The notes beneath the pieces are model-generated. The model did no database searches. It saw only the letters and a program-made list of their open reading frames with translations, and had not been told where the DNA came from. Both the position numbers and the translations under genes were made by a program. From JAHFRG01 sp036522275 (GTDB taxonomy: Bacteria; Pseudomonadota; Gammaproteobacteria; Burkholderiales; JAHFRG01): DNA of 64,000 bases. The stretch lies in contig DATDGC010000020.1 of the NCBI GenBank assembly GCA_036522275.1, positions 1-64,000 on the forward strand, written 5' to 3'. Position 1 is the stretch's first letter. Every line of letters starts with the position of its first letter. Of the stretch, positions 32,403-41,617 are shown one piece after another.

Positions 32403-34586
32403 TCAGGCCGGCGTCAGCTTGGCGTATTCCAGCGCCAGCCATTTCACCCCGGCTTTGTGAAAATTGACCTGCACCCTGGCATCCGCCCCGCGTCCTTCGG
32501 CGTTGACGATCACCCCCGCACCAAATTTCGGGTGCAGCACATTCTGGCCGATACGCCACGGCAGTGAAGGTTGAGCGTTGAGTGTTGAGTGTTGAGCGTG
32601 GGGGGCAGACGCACCCGTGTCTTGAACGCTGAATGCTGAACCCTTAACTCTCAACCCGGAGTTGATCCGCTTCATCAGATTTTCGGGAATTTCCTGTACA
32701 AAACGAGAAGCGATGTTATAGCGCGTCTGCCCGTGCAGCATGCGGTTTTGTGAAAAGCTTAAGTAAAGCCTGCGCCGGGCGCGGGTGAGCGCCACGTACA
32801 TCAATCTTCGTTCTTCTTCCAGTCCGCCGTCTTCAACCAGGCTTTGTTCGTGCGGAAACAAACCCTCTTCCAAGCCGCTGACGAACACTGTGTGAAATTC
32901 CAAACCTTTTGCCGAATGCACGGTCATCAGCTGCAATGCATCCACGCCTTCGCCTGCCTGGCGCTCGCCGGCCTCCAATGCAGCGTGCGTCAAAAAATCC
33001 ACCAACATGTTTTGTGCACTCCCTTCGGCGTTTTCATTAATGAAGCTGGCCACAGCATTGATGAGTTCGCCCAAGTTTTCCAGACGATCGGCGCCGTCTT
33101 TCTGCCCCTGGTAATGCTGTTTGAGACCACTGTGTTCGATGACGTGCTCGATTATTTCTTGCAGCGTCAGGCCTGCGCTGGCTTCGCGCAGCGACTTGAT
33201 CAAGGCAACAAAGCCTTCGATGCCTTTTTTCTGCGCTGTTTCCCTTCCCTGTCCTTTATTCTGCGTTCTGCGCAGCGCCGCCTGCCATAAGCTGCTGTGG
33301 TGCTCCAGGGTATCTACCTGCAATTGCTCGAGGCTGCGGTTGCCGATCCCGCGCAGCGGGAAATTGATCACTCGCAGCAGTGCGCCATCGTCATCCGGAT
33401 TGGCAAAGAGGCGAAGATAGGCGAGTGCGTGCTTGATTTCCTGGCGCTCAAAAAAGCGCAGACCGCCGTACACTCGATACGGAATCGCGGCGGAAAACAG
33501 CGCGTGCTCCAATACCCTGGACTGGGCATTGGAACGGTAGAGCACCGCAATGTCACAAAATTTGACACCTTCCGCTGCAAGTGCTTTCACTTCTTCAACG
33601 ATAAATCCCGCTTCTTCGAGGTCATTGGCGGCTTCATAGAGGCGCAATGGCTCGCCATGCCCTTCGGCAGTCCATAGGTTTTTGCCGAACCGCGCCTTGT
33701 TGTGGCGGATCAGCGCATTCGCGGCATCCAGAATGTTGCCGTGCGAGCGGTAGTTCTGCTCAAGCTTGATGACCTTGGTTGCGCCGAAGTCCTGCTCAAA
33801 ACTTAGCATGTTTCCGGCGCTCGCGCCGCGGAAAGCGTAAATAGACTGGTCATCATCACCCACTGCGAACACCGCATTGTTTTGGCCCGCAAGCAGTTTT
33901 AGCCACAGGTATTGCAAACGGCTGGTGTCCTGGAGTTCGTCCACCAGAATATGCTGGAAGCGGCCGCGGTAATGCTCGCGCAGGATTTCATTGCGTGACA
34001 GTAGTTCGAATGAGCGCAGCAGCAGTTCAGCAAAATCCGTCACACCCTCGCTCTGGCACAACTCGTCATAGGCGGCGTAAAGCTCGTTAAGCTTGCGGGA
34101 AAAATCATCGAACGCTTCAACCTGCGTAGCGCGCAGACCCTGTTCTTTTGCGTCGTTGATAAAGTACTGCAGCTGTTTTGGCGGGTATTTCTCATCGTCG
34201 ACGTTAAGACTTTTCATGAGGCGCTTGATCAGTGCCAATTGATCTGCGCTATCCATGATTTGAAACAGTTGCGGCAAGCCGGCATCGCGGTAGTGCGCGC
34301 GCAGCAGGCGATTACATAACCCATGAAACGTGCCAACCCACATACCGTGGGTGTTAATCGGCAGTATCGCTGAAATGCGCGCGAGCATTTCCTTCGCCGC
34401 CTTGTTGGTGAAGGTTACCGCGAGGATGCCCATGGGACTGGCCTGTCCGGTCTGAATCAGCCAGGCAATGCGCGTGGTGAGCACGCGCGTCTTGCCGCTG
34501 CCCGCGCCGGCAAGAACCAGCGCAGATTGCCTAGGCAGGGTGACGGATTCGAGCTGCTGGGGATTTAACCCGGAAAGAATGGACAT
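32403..34586 (-). CDS. uvrD: DNA helicase II, UvrD
   Basis: Superfamily 1 helicase for nucleotide-excision and mismatch repair. Motif I AGAGSGKTRVLTTRI (residues 27-41), Ia VTFTNKAAKEML, II LVDELQDTS, III FAVGDDDQSIYAFRGA, IV EQNYRS, V TVHSAKGLEFHTVF, VI YVALTRARRRLYLS. The C-terminal beta domain (IGQNVLHPKFGAGVIVNAEG) is separated from the core by a linker that carries an in-frame heptad-arm element (about residues 644-674). Length 727 is near the family norm. Confidence 0.95.
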   Translation of the reverse strand: MSILSGLNPQQLESVTLPRQSALVLAGAGSGKTRVLTTRIAWLIQTGQASPMGILAVTFTNKAAKEMLARISAILPINTHGMWVGTFHGLCNRLLRAHYRDAGLPQLFQIMDSADQLALIKRLMKSLNVDDEKYPPKQLQYFINDAKEQGLRATQVEAFDDFSRKLNELYAAYDELCQSEGVTDFAELLLRSFELLSRNEILREHYRGRFQHILVDELQDTSRLQYLWLKLLAGQNNAVFAVGDDDQSIYAFRGASAGNMLSFEQDFGATKVIKLEQNYRSHGNILDAANALIRHNKARFGKNLWTAEGHGEPLRLYEAANDLEEAGFIVEEVKALAAEGVKFCDIAVLYRSNAQSRVLEHALFSAAIPYRVYGGLRFFERQEIKHALAYLRLFANPDDDGALLRVINFPLRGIGNRSLEQLQVDTLEHHSSLWQAALRRTQNKGQGRETAQKKGIEGFVALIKSLREASAGLTLQEIIEHVIEHSGLKQHYQGQKDGADRLENLGELINAVASFINENAEGSAQNMLVDFLTHAALEAGERQAGEGVDALQLMTVHSAKGLEFHTVFVSGLEEGLFPHEQSLVEDGGLEEERRLMYVALTRARRRLYLSFSQNRMLHGQTRYNIASRFVQEIPENLMKRINSGLRVKGSAFSVQDTGASAPHAQHSTLNAQPSLPWRIGQNVLHPKFGAGVIVNAEGRGADARVQVNFHKAGVKWLALEYAKLTPA
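32563..32655. mobile_element. Heptad-arm element inserted in frame in uvrD
   Basis: Left arm: agtgaag, gttgagc, gttgagt, gttgagt, gttgagc. Right arm: cttgaac, gctgaat, gctgaac, ccttaac, tctcaac. Arms are inverted copies. The span is about 93 bp (31 codons) and stays open in the uvrD frame, coding a Ser/Ala/His-rich linker just before the C-terminal domain. Confidence 0.75.
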
Positions 34587-34657
34587 GCAGGGCTGCTCAA
34601 TGCCGGTTTGCTAAACCAAACATTATAAGCGATGGCCGTTACTTAACCGAAGCAGGA

Positions 34658-35530
34658 TCAGCCGAGCTTCTTCTTTTCCTTCAGCTCGAGAATAAGCGGC
34701 GTAAAAATGAGTTGCATCGCCAAACCCATTTTGCCGCCGGGCACGACGATGCAATTCGGCCGCGACATGAAGGAATCGTGGATCATGGTGAGCAGATACG
34801 GGAAGTTCACGCCCTTGGGGTTGCGGAAACGGATCACCACAAAACTCTCGTCCGCCGTCGGAATGTCGCGAGCGATGAACGGATTGGAAGTGTCCACCGT
34901 CGGCACGCGCTGGAAATTAATGTGGGTGCGTGAAAACTGCGGAGTGATGTAATAAACATAATCACGCATTCGCCGCAGGATGGTCTGCGTCACCACCTCG
35001 ATCGAGTAGCCGCGGTCCTTCATGTCGCGGTGAATCTTCTGTATCCATTCCAGGTTGACGATCGGCACCACGCCGATCAGCAAATCGACATGTTTGGCCA
35101 CATTGACGTCCTGTGTGACCACCCCGCCGTGCAGTCCTTCGTAAAACAGGAGCTCGCTGCCTTCCGGCAACGGCTCCCATGGCGTGAAAGTGCCCGGCGC
35201 CTGCTTATATGGCGCGGCTTCCTCCTCGTTGTGAAGATACCGCCGCATTCTGCCGGTGCCATTCTCACCGTACTGGCGGAACAAGGTTTCCAGTTCCTGG
35301 AACAGGTTGGCTTCCTGACCGAAATGACTGATGGCACGCTCGCCGCTTTTTTCCGCTTTGGCGATCTGGCGCTTCATGTCTTCGCGGTCATAACGGTGAA
35401 AGCTGTCCCCTTCTACGGTTACGGCATTGATTTCCTCGCGGTGGAAAATGTGCTGGAAGGTCTGCGTGACCAAGCTGGTGCCCGCTCCCGAAGAACCGGT
35501 TACCGCAATGACCGGATGTTTGCGCGACAT
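34658..35530 (-). CDS. prkB: Phosphoribulokinase (proteobacterial class I)
   Basis: Phosphorylates ribulose 5-phosphate to the RuBisCO substrate. The P-loop is VTGSSGAGTSLVTQ, the variant form usual for this class; VEGDSFHRYDREDMK, FYEGLHGGVV and RRMRDYVYYI are further signatures. Length 290 is standard. Presence suggests Calvin-cycle capacity, but PRK homologues also occur in non-autotrophs and no cbb genes are adjacent. Divergent from leuS. Confidence 0.92.
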   Translation of the reverse strand: MSRKHPVIAVTGSSGAGTSLVTQTFQHIFHREEINAVTVEGDSFHRYDREDMKRQIAKAEKSGERAISHFGQEANLFQELETLFRQYGENGTGRMRRYLHNEEEAAPYKQAPGTFTPWEPLPEGSELLFYEGLHGGVVTQDVNVAKHVDLLIGVVPIVNLEWIQKIHRDMKDRGYSIEVVTQTILRRMRDYVYYITPQFSRTHINFQRVPTVDTSNPFIARDIPTADESFVVIRFRNPKGVNFPYLLTMIHDSFMSRPNCIVVPGGKMGLAMQLIFTPLILELKEKKKLG

Positions 35531-35714
35531 TGAGGCATTCGCTCCTGAAATCGACCCGCGTTATTCTAGACTTTATGCAGCATAAATAGTACACCAAAAA
35601 TCATAAGCAACAGTTACATTTCGTTATTGTTACGATAGGAGTTTTTTAAATGCGTTGCGCGAAAATCGCTTTGGCGCAAGAAAAAAAACAGTCTCGCTTG
35701 GCCTACTGCTTGAA

Positions 35715-35749
35715 GTCGCCCCGATTTCTTGGGGGCGATAAGGTATAAT
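35715..35749 (+). promoter_or_regulatory. Possible leuS promoter region with GC hairpin
   Basis: A TATAAT box lies at 35744-35749, 37 bp before the leuS start. Just upstream, tcgcccc and ggggcga form an inverted repeat around gatttcttg and overlap the expected -35 position, where no good TTGACA match exists. An attenuator is not evident. Confidence 0.4.
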
Positions 35750-35785
35750 TCCCAAGCAAGTTTTCTAGCTGGGATTCCTTTGCTT

Positions 35786-38344
35786 ATGCAAGCACGCTAT
35801 CAGCCTGCGGAGATCGAACGTCAGGCACAGAGCCACTGGCAGGCGCACAAGGCGTTCCGCGCAGTGGAACAGTCGGACAAACCCAAGTATTACTGCCTGT
35901 CTATGTTTCCCTATCCTTCGGGGAAGCTGCACATGGGACATGTGCGCAACTACACCATCGGCGACGTACTCACCCGATTCTACCGCATGAAAGGCTACAA
36001 CGTGCTGCAGCCGATGGGCTGGGATGCGTTCGGCTTGCCAGCGGAAAACGCGGCGATGGCGAACAACGTGCCGCCCGCGAAATGGACCTATGACAACATT
36101 GCCTACATGAAAAAACAGCTTCAGTCGCTTGGTTTTGCCATCGACTGGCAGCGTGAGTTCGCCACTTGCAAGCCCGACTACTACCGCTGGAACCAGTGGC
36201 TGTTCCTGCGCATGCTGGAAAAAGGACTCGCTTACAAGAAAGCCGGCGTCGTCAACTGGGATCCGGTAGATCAGACGGTGCTCGCCAACGAACAGGTAAT
36301 CGACGGGCGAGGCTGGCGCACCGGCGCGCCGGTGGAAAAGCGCGAAATCCCGATGTATTACTTGAAGATCACCGCATACGCCGACGAACTACTTGAAGCG
36401 CTGGAACAATTGCCAGGCTGGCCGGAACGGGTGAAGACCATGCAGGCCAACTGGATCGGCAAAAGCGAAGGCGTCGAGATTGCCTTCCCTTATGCCGATG
36501 ACCATGCGCAGTCACTCAAGGTCTTTACCACGCGCGCCGATACCTTGATGGGCGCGACTTATTGCGCTGTGGCGGCGGAGCACCCGCTCGCAACACGCTC
36601 AGCGAAAAATAATCAGCAGCTTGCAACCTTTATTGAGGAATGCAAGCGCGGTGCGGTCATGGAAGCCGAGCTTGCTAGCCAGGAAAAGAAAGGCATGGCT
36701 ACCGGCCTGTTTGTCATTCATCCGCTCTCGGGCGAGAAATTGCCGGTATGGGTGGCGAATTACGTGCTGATGGGCTATGGCGAGGGTGCTGTGATGGCAG
36801 TTCCTGCGCATGACCAGCGCGATTTTGAATTTGCCACTCAGTATCGCCTGCCCATTAAGTGCGTGATCAAGCCGGTGGGGGCATCACTCAAGCAGCCGCT
36901 TACCGGGGCCTATGTCGAGCACGGCATCAGCTTTGATTCAGGCGAGTTTTCGGGCCTGAATTTTCAGCAGGCGGTAGACGCGATCGCGGCGGCCCTGAAT
37001 AAAAAAAGGTTGGGCAGAAAGCGCGTCCAGTACCGGCTGCGCGATTGGGGAATTTCGCGCCAGCGCTATTGGGGCACGCCGATCCCCATCATTCACTGTG
37101 CATACTGCGGCGACGTGCCGGTCCCTGACGAGCAATTGCCAGTGGTGCTGCCGGAAAATCTGGTGCCCGACGGCACTGGCAACCCGCTGGCCAAGACACC
37201 TTCGTTTTATGATTGCCTGTGTCCGAAGTGCAATAAAAAAGCCAAGCGCGAGACCGACACCATGGATACATTCGTGGATTCGTCCTGGTACTACATCCGT
37301 TACGCCTGTCCCGACCAGAAGCGCGCAATGGTGGATGAGCGGGTCCGCTATTGGCTGCAGGTCGACCAATACATCGGCGGCATTGAGCACGCTATTTTGC
37401 ATCTTCTGTACTCGCGCTTCTGGACGAAAGTTATGCGCGATCTGGGTTTGGTCAAGCTCGATGAACCGTTCACCAACCTGCTCACCCAGGGCATGGTGCT
37501 GAACGAAATTTTCTTCCGCAAATCAGCAAACGGCCGCATCACCTATTACAATCCCGCCGACGTGGAAATCAGCATGGACGACAAAGGCCAGCGCACCTGC
37601 GCGAAACTCAAAGCCGACGGCTTGCCGGTGGAATCCGGCGGAATGGGAACCATGTCGAAATCGAGGAATAACGGCGTCGACCCGCAGGCGCTGATCGAGG
37701 AATACGGCGCCGATACCGCGCGGCTATTTGTTATGTTTGCGTCCCCACCAGAACAAACGCTGGAATGGTCGGATACCGGCGTTGAGGGTGCCGCGCGGTT
37801 CCTGCGGCGGCTGTGGAATTACGGCGTGGAATTCGAGAATGGCGCGATCACTGCCGGTTTGCAGTTACAGAAGGCCACGCGCTTCGAAATCCATTCGGTA
37901 CTCAAGCAGGCCAACTACGACATGGCCAAGCACCAGTTCAACACAGTGGCCTCAGCAGCGATGAAAATATTGAATGCGCTGGATCGGATGCGCGGCGTGA
38001 AAGACGACGTTGCCAAAGAAGGTCTCTCGATCTTGCTGCGCCTGCTTTACCCGATTACGCCGCACATTTCACACCAATTGTGGCGCGAGCTCGGCTACGG
38101 CGAGGACATTCTCGATGCGCCCTGGCCCGCCGTCGACGAGGCTGCACTGGAGCAGGACGAGATTGAGCTCGTACTGCAAGTCAACGGCAAGCTGCGCGGC
38201 AACATGCGCGTGCCGCGCGAAGCAGCGCGCGAGGCCATCGAAAAAATGGCGCTGACCCACCCCAGCGTGCAAAAATACGTAAACGGCCAGCCCATCAAAA
38301 AAGTGGTGGTCGTGCCAGGACGACTGGTCAACGTGGTGGTTTGA
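35786..38344 (+). CDS. leuS: Leucyl-tRNA synthetase
   Basis: Class I synthetase. The HIGH motif appears as PYPSGKLHMGHVRNY (residues about 42-56), the KMSKS motif as TMSKSRNNGVDP (about 635), and an editing domain (about 225-420) contains the threonine-rich TTRADTLMGATYCAVA. A Zn-type CPKCNKK motif is in between. The start at 35786 (MQARYQPAEIERQAQ) is the conserved N-terminus. leuS-lptE-holA-proA run in one direction, a common order. Confidence 0.97.
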   Translation: MQARYQPAEIERQAQSHWQAHKAFRAVEQSDKPKYYCLSMFPYPSGKLHMGHVRNYTIGDVLTRFYRMKGYNVLQPMGWDAFGLPAENAAMANNVPPAKWTYDNIAYMKKQLQSLGFAIDWQREFATCKPDYYRWNQWLFLRMLEKGLAYKKAGVVNWDPVDQTVLANEQVIDGRGWRTGAPVEKREIPMYYLKITAYADELLEALEQLPGWPERVKTMQANWIGKSEGVEIAFPYADDHAQSLKVFTTRADTLMGATYCAVAAEHPLATRSAKNNQQLATFIEECKRGAVMEAELASQEKKGMATGLFVIHPLSGEKLPVWVANYVLMGYGEGAVMAVPAHDQRDFEFATQYRLPIKCVIKPVGASLKQPLTGAYVEHGISFDSGEFSGLNFQQAVDAIAAALNKKRLGRKRVQYRLRDWGISRQRYWGTPIPIIHCAYCGDVPVPDEQLPVVLPENLVPDGTGNPLAKTPSFYDCLCPKCNKKAKRETDTMDTFVDSSWYYIRYACPDQKRAMVDERVRYWLQVDQYIGGIEHAILHLLYSRFWTKVMRDLGLVKLDEPFTNLLTQGMVLNEIFFRKSANGRITYYNPADVEISMDDKGQRTCAKLKADGLPVESGGMGTMSKSRNNGVDPQALIEEYGADTARLFVMFASPPEQTLEWSDTGVEGAARFLRRLWNYGVEFENGAITAGLQLQKATRFEIHSVLKQANYDMAKHQFNTVASAAMKILNALDRMRGVKDDVAKEGLSILLRLLYPITPHISHQLWRELGYGEDILDAPWPAVDEAALEQDEIELVLQVNGKLRGNMRVPREAAREAIEKMALTHPSVQKYVNGQPIKKVVVVPGRLVNVVV

Positions 38345-38348
38345 ATAG

Positions 38349-38417
38349 CGTAAGGAGTAAGGGGTGCGGGCATAAAGCATGGGTTTACACCTCACTCCTA
38401 ACTCCTCACCCTTTACC
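38349..38417. mobile_element. Heptad-arm element between leuS and lptE
   Basis: Left arm: cgtaagg, agtaagg, ggtgcgg. Right arm: cctcact, cctaact, cctcacc, ctttacc. The arms are inverted. It starts 5 bp after the leuS stop and ends 16 bp before lptE, leaving just the ribosome site AAAAGG for lptE. Confidence 0.7.
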
Positions 38418-38433
38418 TGATAAAAGGTTGAGC

Positions 38434-38919
38434 ATGCGTGTCATTCTTACAGGTGTACTTATCCTGCTGCTATCCGCTTGTGGCTTTCACTTGCGCGGGC
38501 AGACCACGCTGCCGTTTGAAACCTTGTATGTCAACGCTTCCGACAGTTCCGCTTTCGCCACGCAACTAAAGCGCTCATTGCTGGCGGGCACCAACGCCCA
38601 CTTGAGCAACAGTCCTAAGGACGCGCAGGCCATTTTCGATCTGGTGAGCGAAACTCAGGATAAGCAAATTTTGAGCGTGAACACCGGCGGCACCGTAGCC
38701 GAATACGAGTTGCACTATCGCGTGGCTTTCCGCGTGCATGACAACCAAGGCCACGACTGGATGCCACAGACTGAAATCGCTATCAAGCGTGAGGTCACAT
38801 ACAGCGACGCGCAAGTGCTGGCCAAGGAATCCGAAGAAGCGCTTCTTTACAAGGACATGCAAAGCGACGCCGTGCAGCAGGTGATGCGGCGCCTGAGCGC
38901 GGCCAAAGACCCCCTCTAG
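38434..38919 (+). CDS. lptE: LPS-assembly lipoprotein LptE
   Basis: Lipoprotein plug of the LptD outer-membrane LPS translocon. The signal peptide ends in the lipobox LLLSACGFHLRG (lipidated Cys near residue 14), and the fold motif TLPFETLYVNASDSSAF follows. ATG 38434 puts the lipobox at the normal distance; the longer frame includes the heptad element. Followed by holA. Confidence 0.93.
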   Translation: MRVILTGVLILLLSACGFHLRGQTTLPFETLYVNASDSSAFATQLKRSLLAGTNAHLSNSPKDAQAIFDLVSETQDKQILSVNTGGTVAEYELHYRVAFRVHDNQGHDWMPQTEIAIKREVTYSDAQVLAKESEEALLYKDMQSDAVQQVMRRLSAAKDPL

Positions 38920-38941
38920 AACCTATCTCATCAATGGTCAC

Positions 38942-39967
38942 ATGCGTATACACACCGGACAACTCCAGCAGCACTTGCAGCGCGGACAGAAATCCCTCTA
39001 CACGGTTTACGGCGACGAACCGCTGCTGGCACTGGAGGCCGCGGACCTGATACGCGCGGCAGCAAGGCAAGCGGGCTTTGCCGAGCGTGAAATTTTCACC
39101 GCCGAAGCCGGATTTGACTGGCAGCGCCTTGCGATGAGCAGCAGAAGCCTGTCGTTGTTTGCCAGCAAAAAATTGATTGATCTGCGCGTCCCTTCCGGAA
39201 AACCCGGCAACGAGGGCGCACAGGCAATTGAAGATTTTTGCTCTGCAATGGGGCCCGATCTGATGGGCTTGGTGGTGCTGCCGAAGCTCGACCGGCAAGC
39301 GCTGAACTCCAAATGGTTTGGAGTACTGGCAAGCAAGGGCGTGGTAGTAAGCGCCAAAGCGGTGGAACGGACGCAGTTGCCGCAGTGGATAGCGGGGCGT
39401 CTCGCGGCACAAGGCCAGAGCGCCGATGCCGATACCTTGCAGTTTATTGCCGATCGTGTTGAAGGCAATTTGCTCGCCGCACATCAGGAAGTGCAAAAGC
39501 TTGCGCTGCTGTTCGCGCCTGGAAAACTGGGCTTCGAGCAGGTCAAGGAGGCGGTGCTGGAAGTCGCGCGTTACGACGTATTTAAACTCAGCGAAGCGAT
39601 GCTGATGTCAGACGCAGTGCGTGTCACGCGCATTCTCGAGGGTTTGCGCGGCGAGGGGGTGGCGCCGCCGCTCATTCTGTGGGCGGTGAGCGAGGACATC
39701 CGCGCACTGCTTAAAATCGTAAGCGGCATGGAGCAAGGCAATGCTTTGCCGCAGTTGTTACGCGAAGTGCGCGTCTGGGGCACGCGCCAGGAACTCATGC
39801 AGCGCGCCGCCAAGCGCTCGCGCAAAAGCGTGCTGGAAGACGCGCTTTTGCACGCAGCACGGCTCGACCGCATGATTAAAGGTTTGGCCTCCGGCAATAT
39901 CTGGGACGAGTTCCTGCAACTGGGATTGCGTTTCTGTTCCGGCCCGGTCGGGGTTAAAATGCACTAA
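38942..39967 (+). CDS. holA: DNA polymerase III delta subunit
   Basis: The clamp-loader subunit opens the beta clamp. Recognised by the N-terminal LYTVYGDEPLLALEAADLIRA, the DRVEGNLLAAHQEVQKLALL segment and AISEDIRA-type helix (here AVSEDIRALLKI). Length 341 is normal. It lies between lptE and proA as in many proteobacteria and ends 2 bp before proA. Confidence 0.93.
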   Translation: MRIHTGQLQQHLQRGQKSLYTVYGDEPLLALEAADLIRAAARQAGFAEREIFTAEAGFDWQRLAMSSRSLSLFASKKLIDLRVPSGKPGNEGAQAIEDFCSAMGPDLMGLVVLPKLDRQALNSKWFGVLASKGVVVSAKAVERTQLPQWIAGRLAAQGQSADADTLQFIADRVEGNLLAAHQEVQKLALLFAPGKLGFEQVKEAVLEVARYDVFKLSEAMLMSDAVRVTRILEGLRGEGVAPPLILWAVSEDIRALLKIVSGMEQGNALPQLLREVRVWGTRQELMQRAAKRSRKSVLEDALLHAARLDRMIKGLASGNIWDEFLQLGLRFCSGPVGVKMH

Positions 39968-39969
39968 TC

Positions 39970-41235
39970 ATGGATATTCTCGACATCAAAGCTTATATGC
40001 AGGGCGTTGGACGCGAAGCGCGCGCCGCCTCCCGTTTCATGGCCCGCGCCGACACCAAATCCAAAAACAAGGCGCTTACGGCTATGGCGCAGGCGATACG
40101 GCGCGAAGCCAAGAGCCTGCTCGCAGCAAACAGCAAGGATATGGAGTCTGCGCGCGCTAACAAGCTGGATGACGCGCTGCTGGATCGTCTTACGCTTTCG
40201 GCAAAAGACATAGACAGCATGGCCGAAGGCCTGCTGCAGATAGTGCAGCTGCCCGACCCGGTGGGCGAAATCAGCGGGCTCAGCTACCGCCCCTCAGGAA
40301 TTCGAGTCGGAAAAATGCGCGTGCCGCTAGGAGTTGTAGGCATTATTTATGAAGCGCGCCCCAACGTCACCGCGGATGCGGCGGGGCTTTGTCTCAAAGC
40401 CGGCAACGCGGCAATTCTGCGCGGCGGGTCGGAAGCGATGCATTCCAATCAGGCCATTGCCACACTGGTGCGTGAAGGATTAAGAACAGCGGGGCTGCCG
40501 GAAACCGCAGTGCAGGTGATTGAAACCACCGACCGCGCCGCCGTAGGCGAATTGGTGACGATGAAGGATTACGTGGATGTCCTCGTGCCGCGCGGCGGCA
40601 AGAGTCTGATTGAGCGCATCTCGAGTGAGGCGCGCATTCCAGTCATCAAGCATCTGCACGGTGTGTGCCATGTTTATATTGACGACCAGGCCGATATGGA
40701 AAAAGCGGTGCGCATCGCCGACAACGCCAAGACGCAGCGCTACGGCACCTGCAACACCATGGAGACACTGCTGGTGGCGGAAACGATTGCGCCCAAGGTG
40801 CTGCCAAAGTTGTGCAAGATTTATCTGGATAAAGGCGTCGAATTGCGCGGCGATCAAGCCTCGCGCGTTCTGGTGCCGCAAATGAAAGCGGCGACCGAGG
40901 AAGACTGGCATACCGAATATCTTGCCCCGATCCTGAGCGTGCGCGTGGTGAAAAATCTCGACCAGGCGATTGAGCACATCGCCACTTACGGTTCGCAACA
41001 TACCGATGCTATCGTCACAGAAGACCACGGCCACGCCATGCGTTTCCTGCGCGAAGTGGATTCGAGTTCGGTGATGGTCAATGCCTCGACACGCTTTGCA
41101 GACGGTTTCGAATACGGGTTGGGCGCGGAAATCGGCATTTCCACCGACAAATTTCACGCTCGCGGCCCGGTTGGGCTGGAAGGGCTCACGTCGCAGAAAT
41201 TTATTGTGCTCGGCGACGGTCAAATACGGGAATGA
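39970..41235 (+). CDS. proA: Gamma-glutamyl phosphate reductase
   Basis: Second step of proline synthesis, an aldehyde-dehydrogenase-fold enzyme using NADPH. The catalytic Cys lies in RYGTCNTMETLLV (near residue 257), and VPLGVVGIIYEARPNVTADAA and VNASTRFADGFEYGLGAEIGIST are family signatures. The 421-residue length is normal. A non-coding repeat region follows. Confidence 0.95.
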   Translation: MDILDIKAYMQGVGREARAASRFMARADTKSKNKALTAMAQAIRREAKSLLAANSKDMESARANKLDDALLDRLTLSAKDIDSMAEGLLQIVQLPDPVGEISGLSYRPSGIRVGKMRVPLGVVGIIYEARPNVTADAAGLCLKAGNAAILRGGSEAMHSNQAIATLVREGLRTAGLPETAVQVIETTDRAAVGELVTMKDYVDVLVPRGGKSLIERISSEARIPVIKHLHGVCHVYIDDQADMEKAVRIADNAKTQRYGTCNTMETLLVAETIAPKVLPKLCKIYLDKGVELRGDQASRVLVPQMKAATEEDWHTEYLAPILSVRVVKNLDQAIEHIATYGSQHTDAIVTEDHGHAMRFLREVDSSSVMVNASTRFADGFEYGLGAEIGISTDKFHARGPVGLEGLTSQKFIVLGDGQIRE

Positions 41236-41260
41236 TTTTGCCGGGGGCAGCCCGGCTGCT

Positions 41261-41296
41261 GGTTACTTTTTCTTGCTTGGCCAAGAAAAAGTAACC
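41261..41296. repeat. Long hairpin after proA
   Basis: ggttactttttcttg pairs with caagaaaaagtaacc, a 15-bp perfect stem with a 6-base loop. It follows a smaller GCCGGG/CCCGGC hairpin at about 41240-41256. The T-rich arm could allow termination after proA, but the same kind of sequence is a recurrent repeat in proteobacterial genomes (recollection, not searched). Confidence 0.65.
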
Positions 41297-41426
41297 AAAA
41301 AGAAAGCCACCCCGGTTCCGCGCCCCTTCGACAAGCTCAGGGGTTCCCTGCGTTGCTCGCCAAACCGGGCGGCTGCGCAACTCAACCTCGGCCTTACGGC
41401 CTCGGGATTCGGACAGTGCTCGCCGG

Positions 41427-41555
41427 CGCCCCGGACTCGGACTCGCACAGCGTGGAGCGGGAAGGGGCGCAAGCTGCCGCAGGAGACACCGTGAAACGGG
41501 GCGCTATTGCTGCCGCTCCCGCACCTAAGAGCTTCGCTCACCGTGTCGCGGCAGC
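41427..41555. repeat. Non-coding GC-rich repeat, related to the segment 26354-26481
   Basis: Matching blocks include gccccggactcgg, gcgggaaggggcgcaagctg, aaacggggcgct and accgtgtcgcggca, in the same order and spacing, with a variable 12-base stretch. Both copies keep an inner inverted repeat of the type GGWGCGGGA/TCCCGCACC. The stretch 41236-41617 contains no gene; besides this repeat and the hairpin, nothing else was recognised in it. Confidence 0.75.
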
Positions 41556-41617
41556 CCCCCGGCATGGCTACGCTACTCGGCGACGGAACAGGGGCTTTCT
41601 ATTAACGTTGAATAATT

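Noticed and set aside
33225..33290. A possible seventh heptad array inside uvrD (ttctgcg-type units)
   Set aside because: Period 7 is irregular and no inverted partner arm was found.
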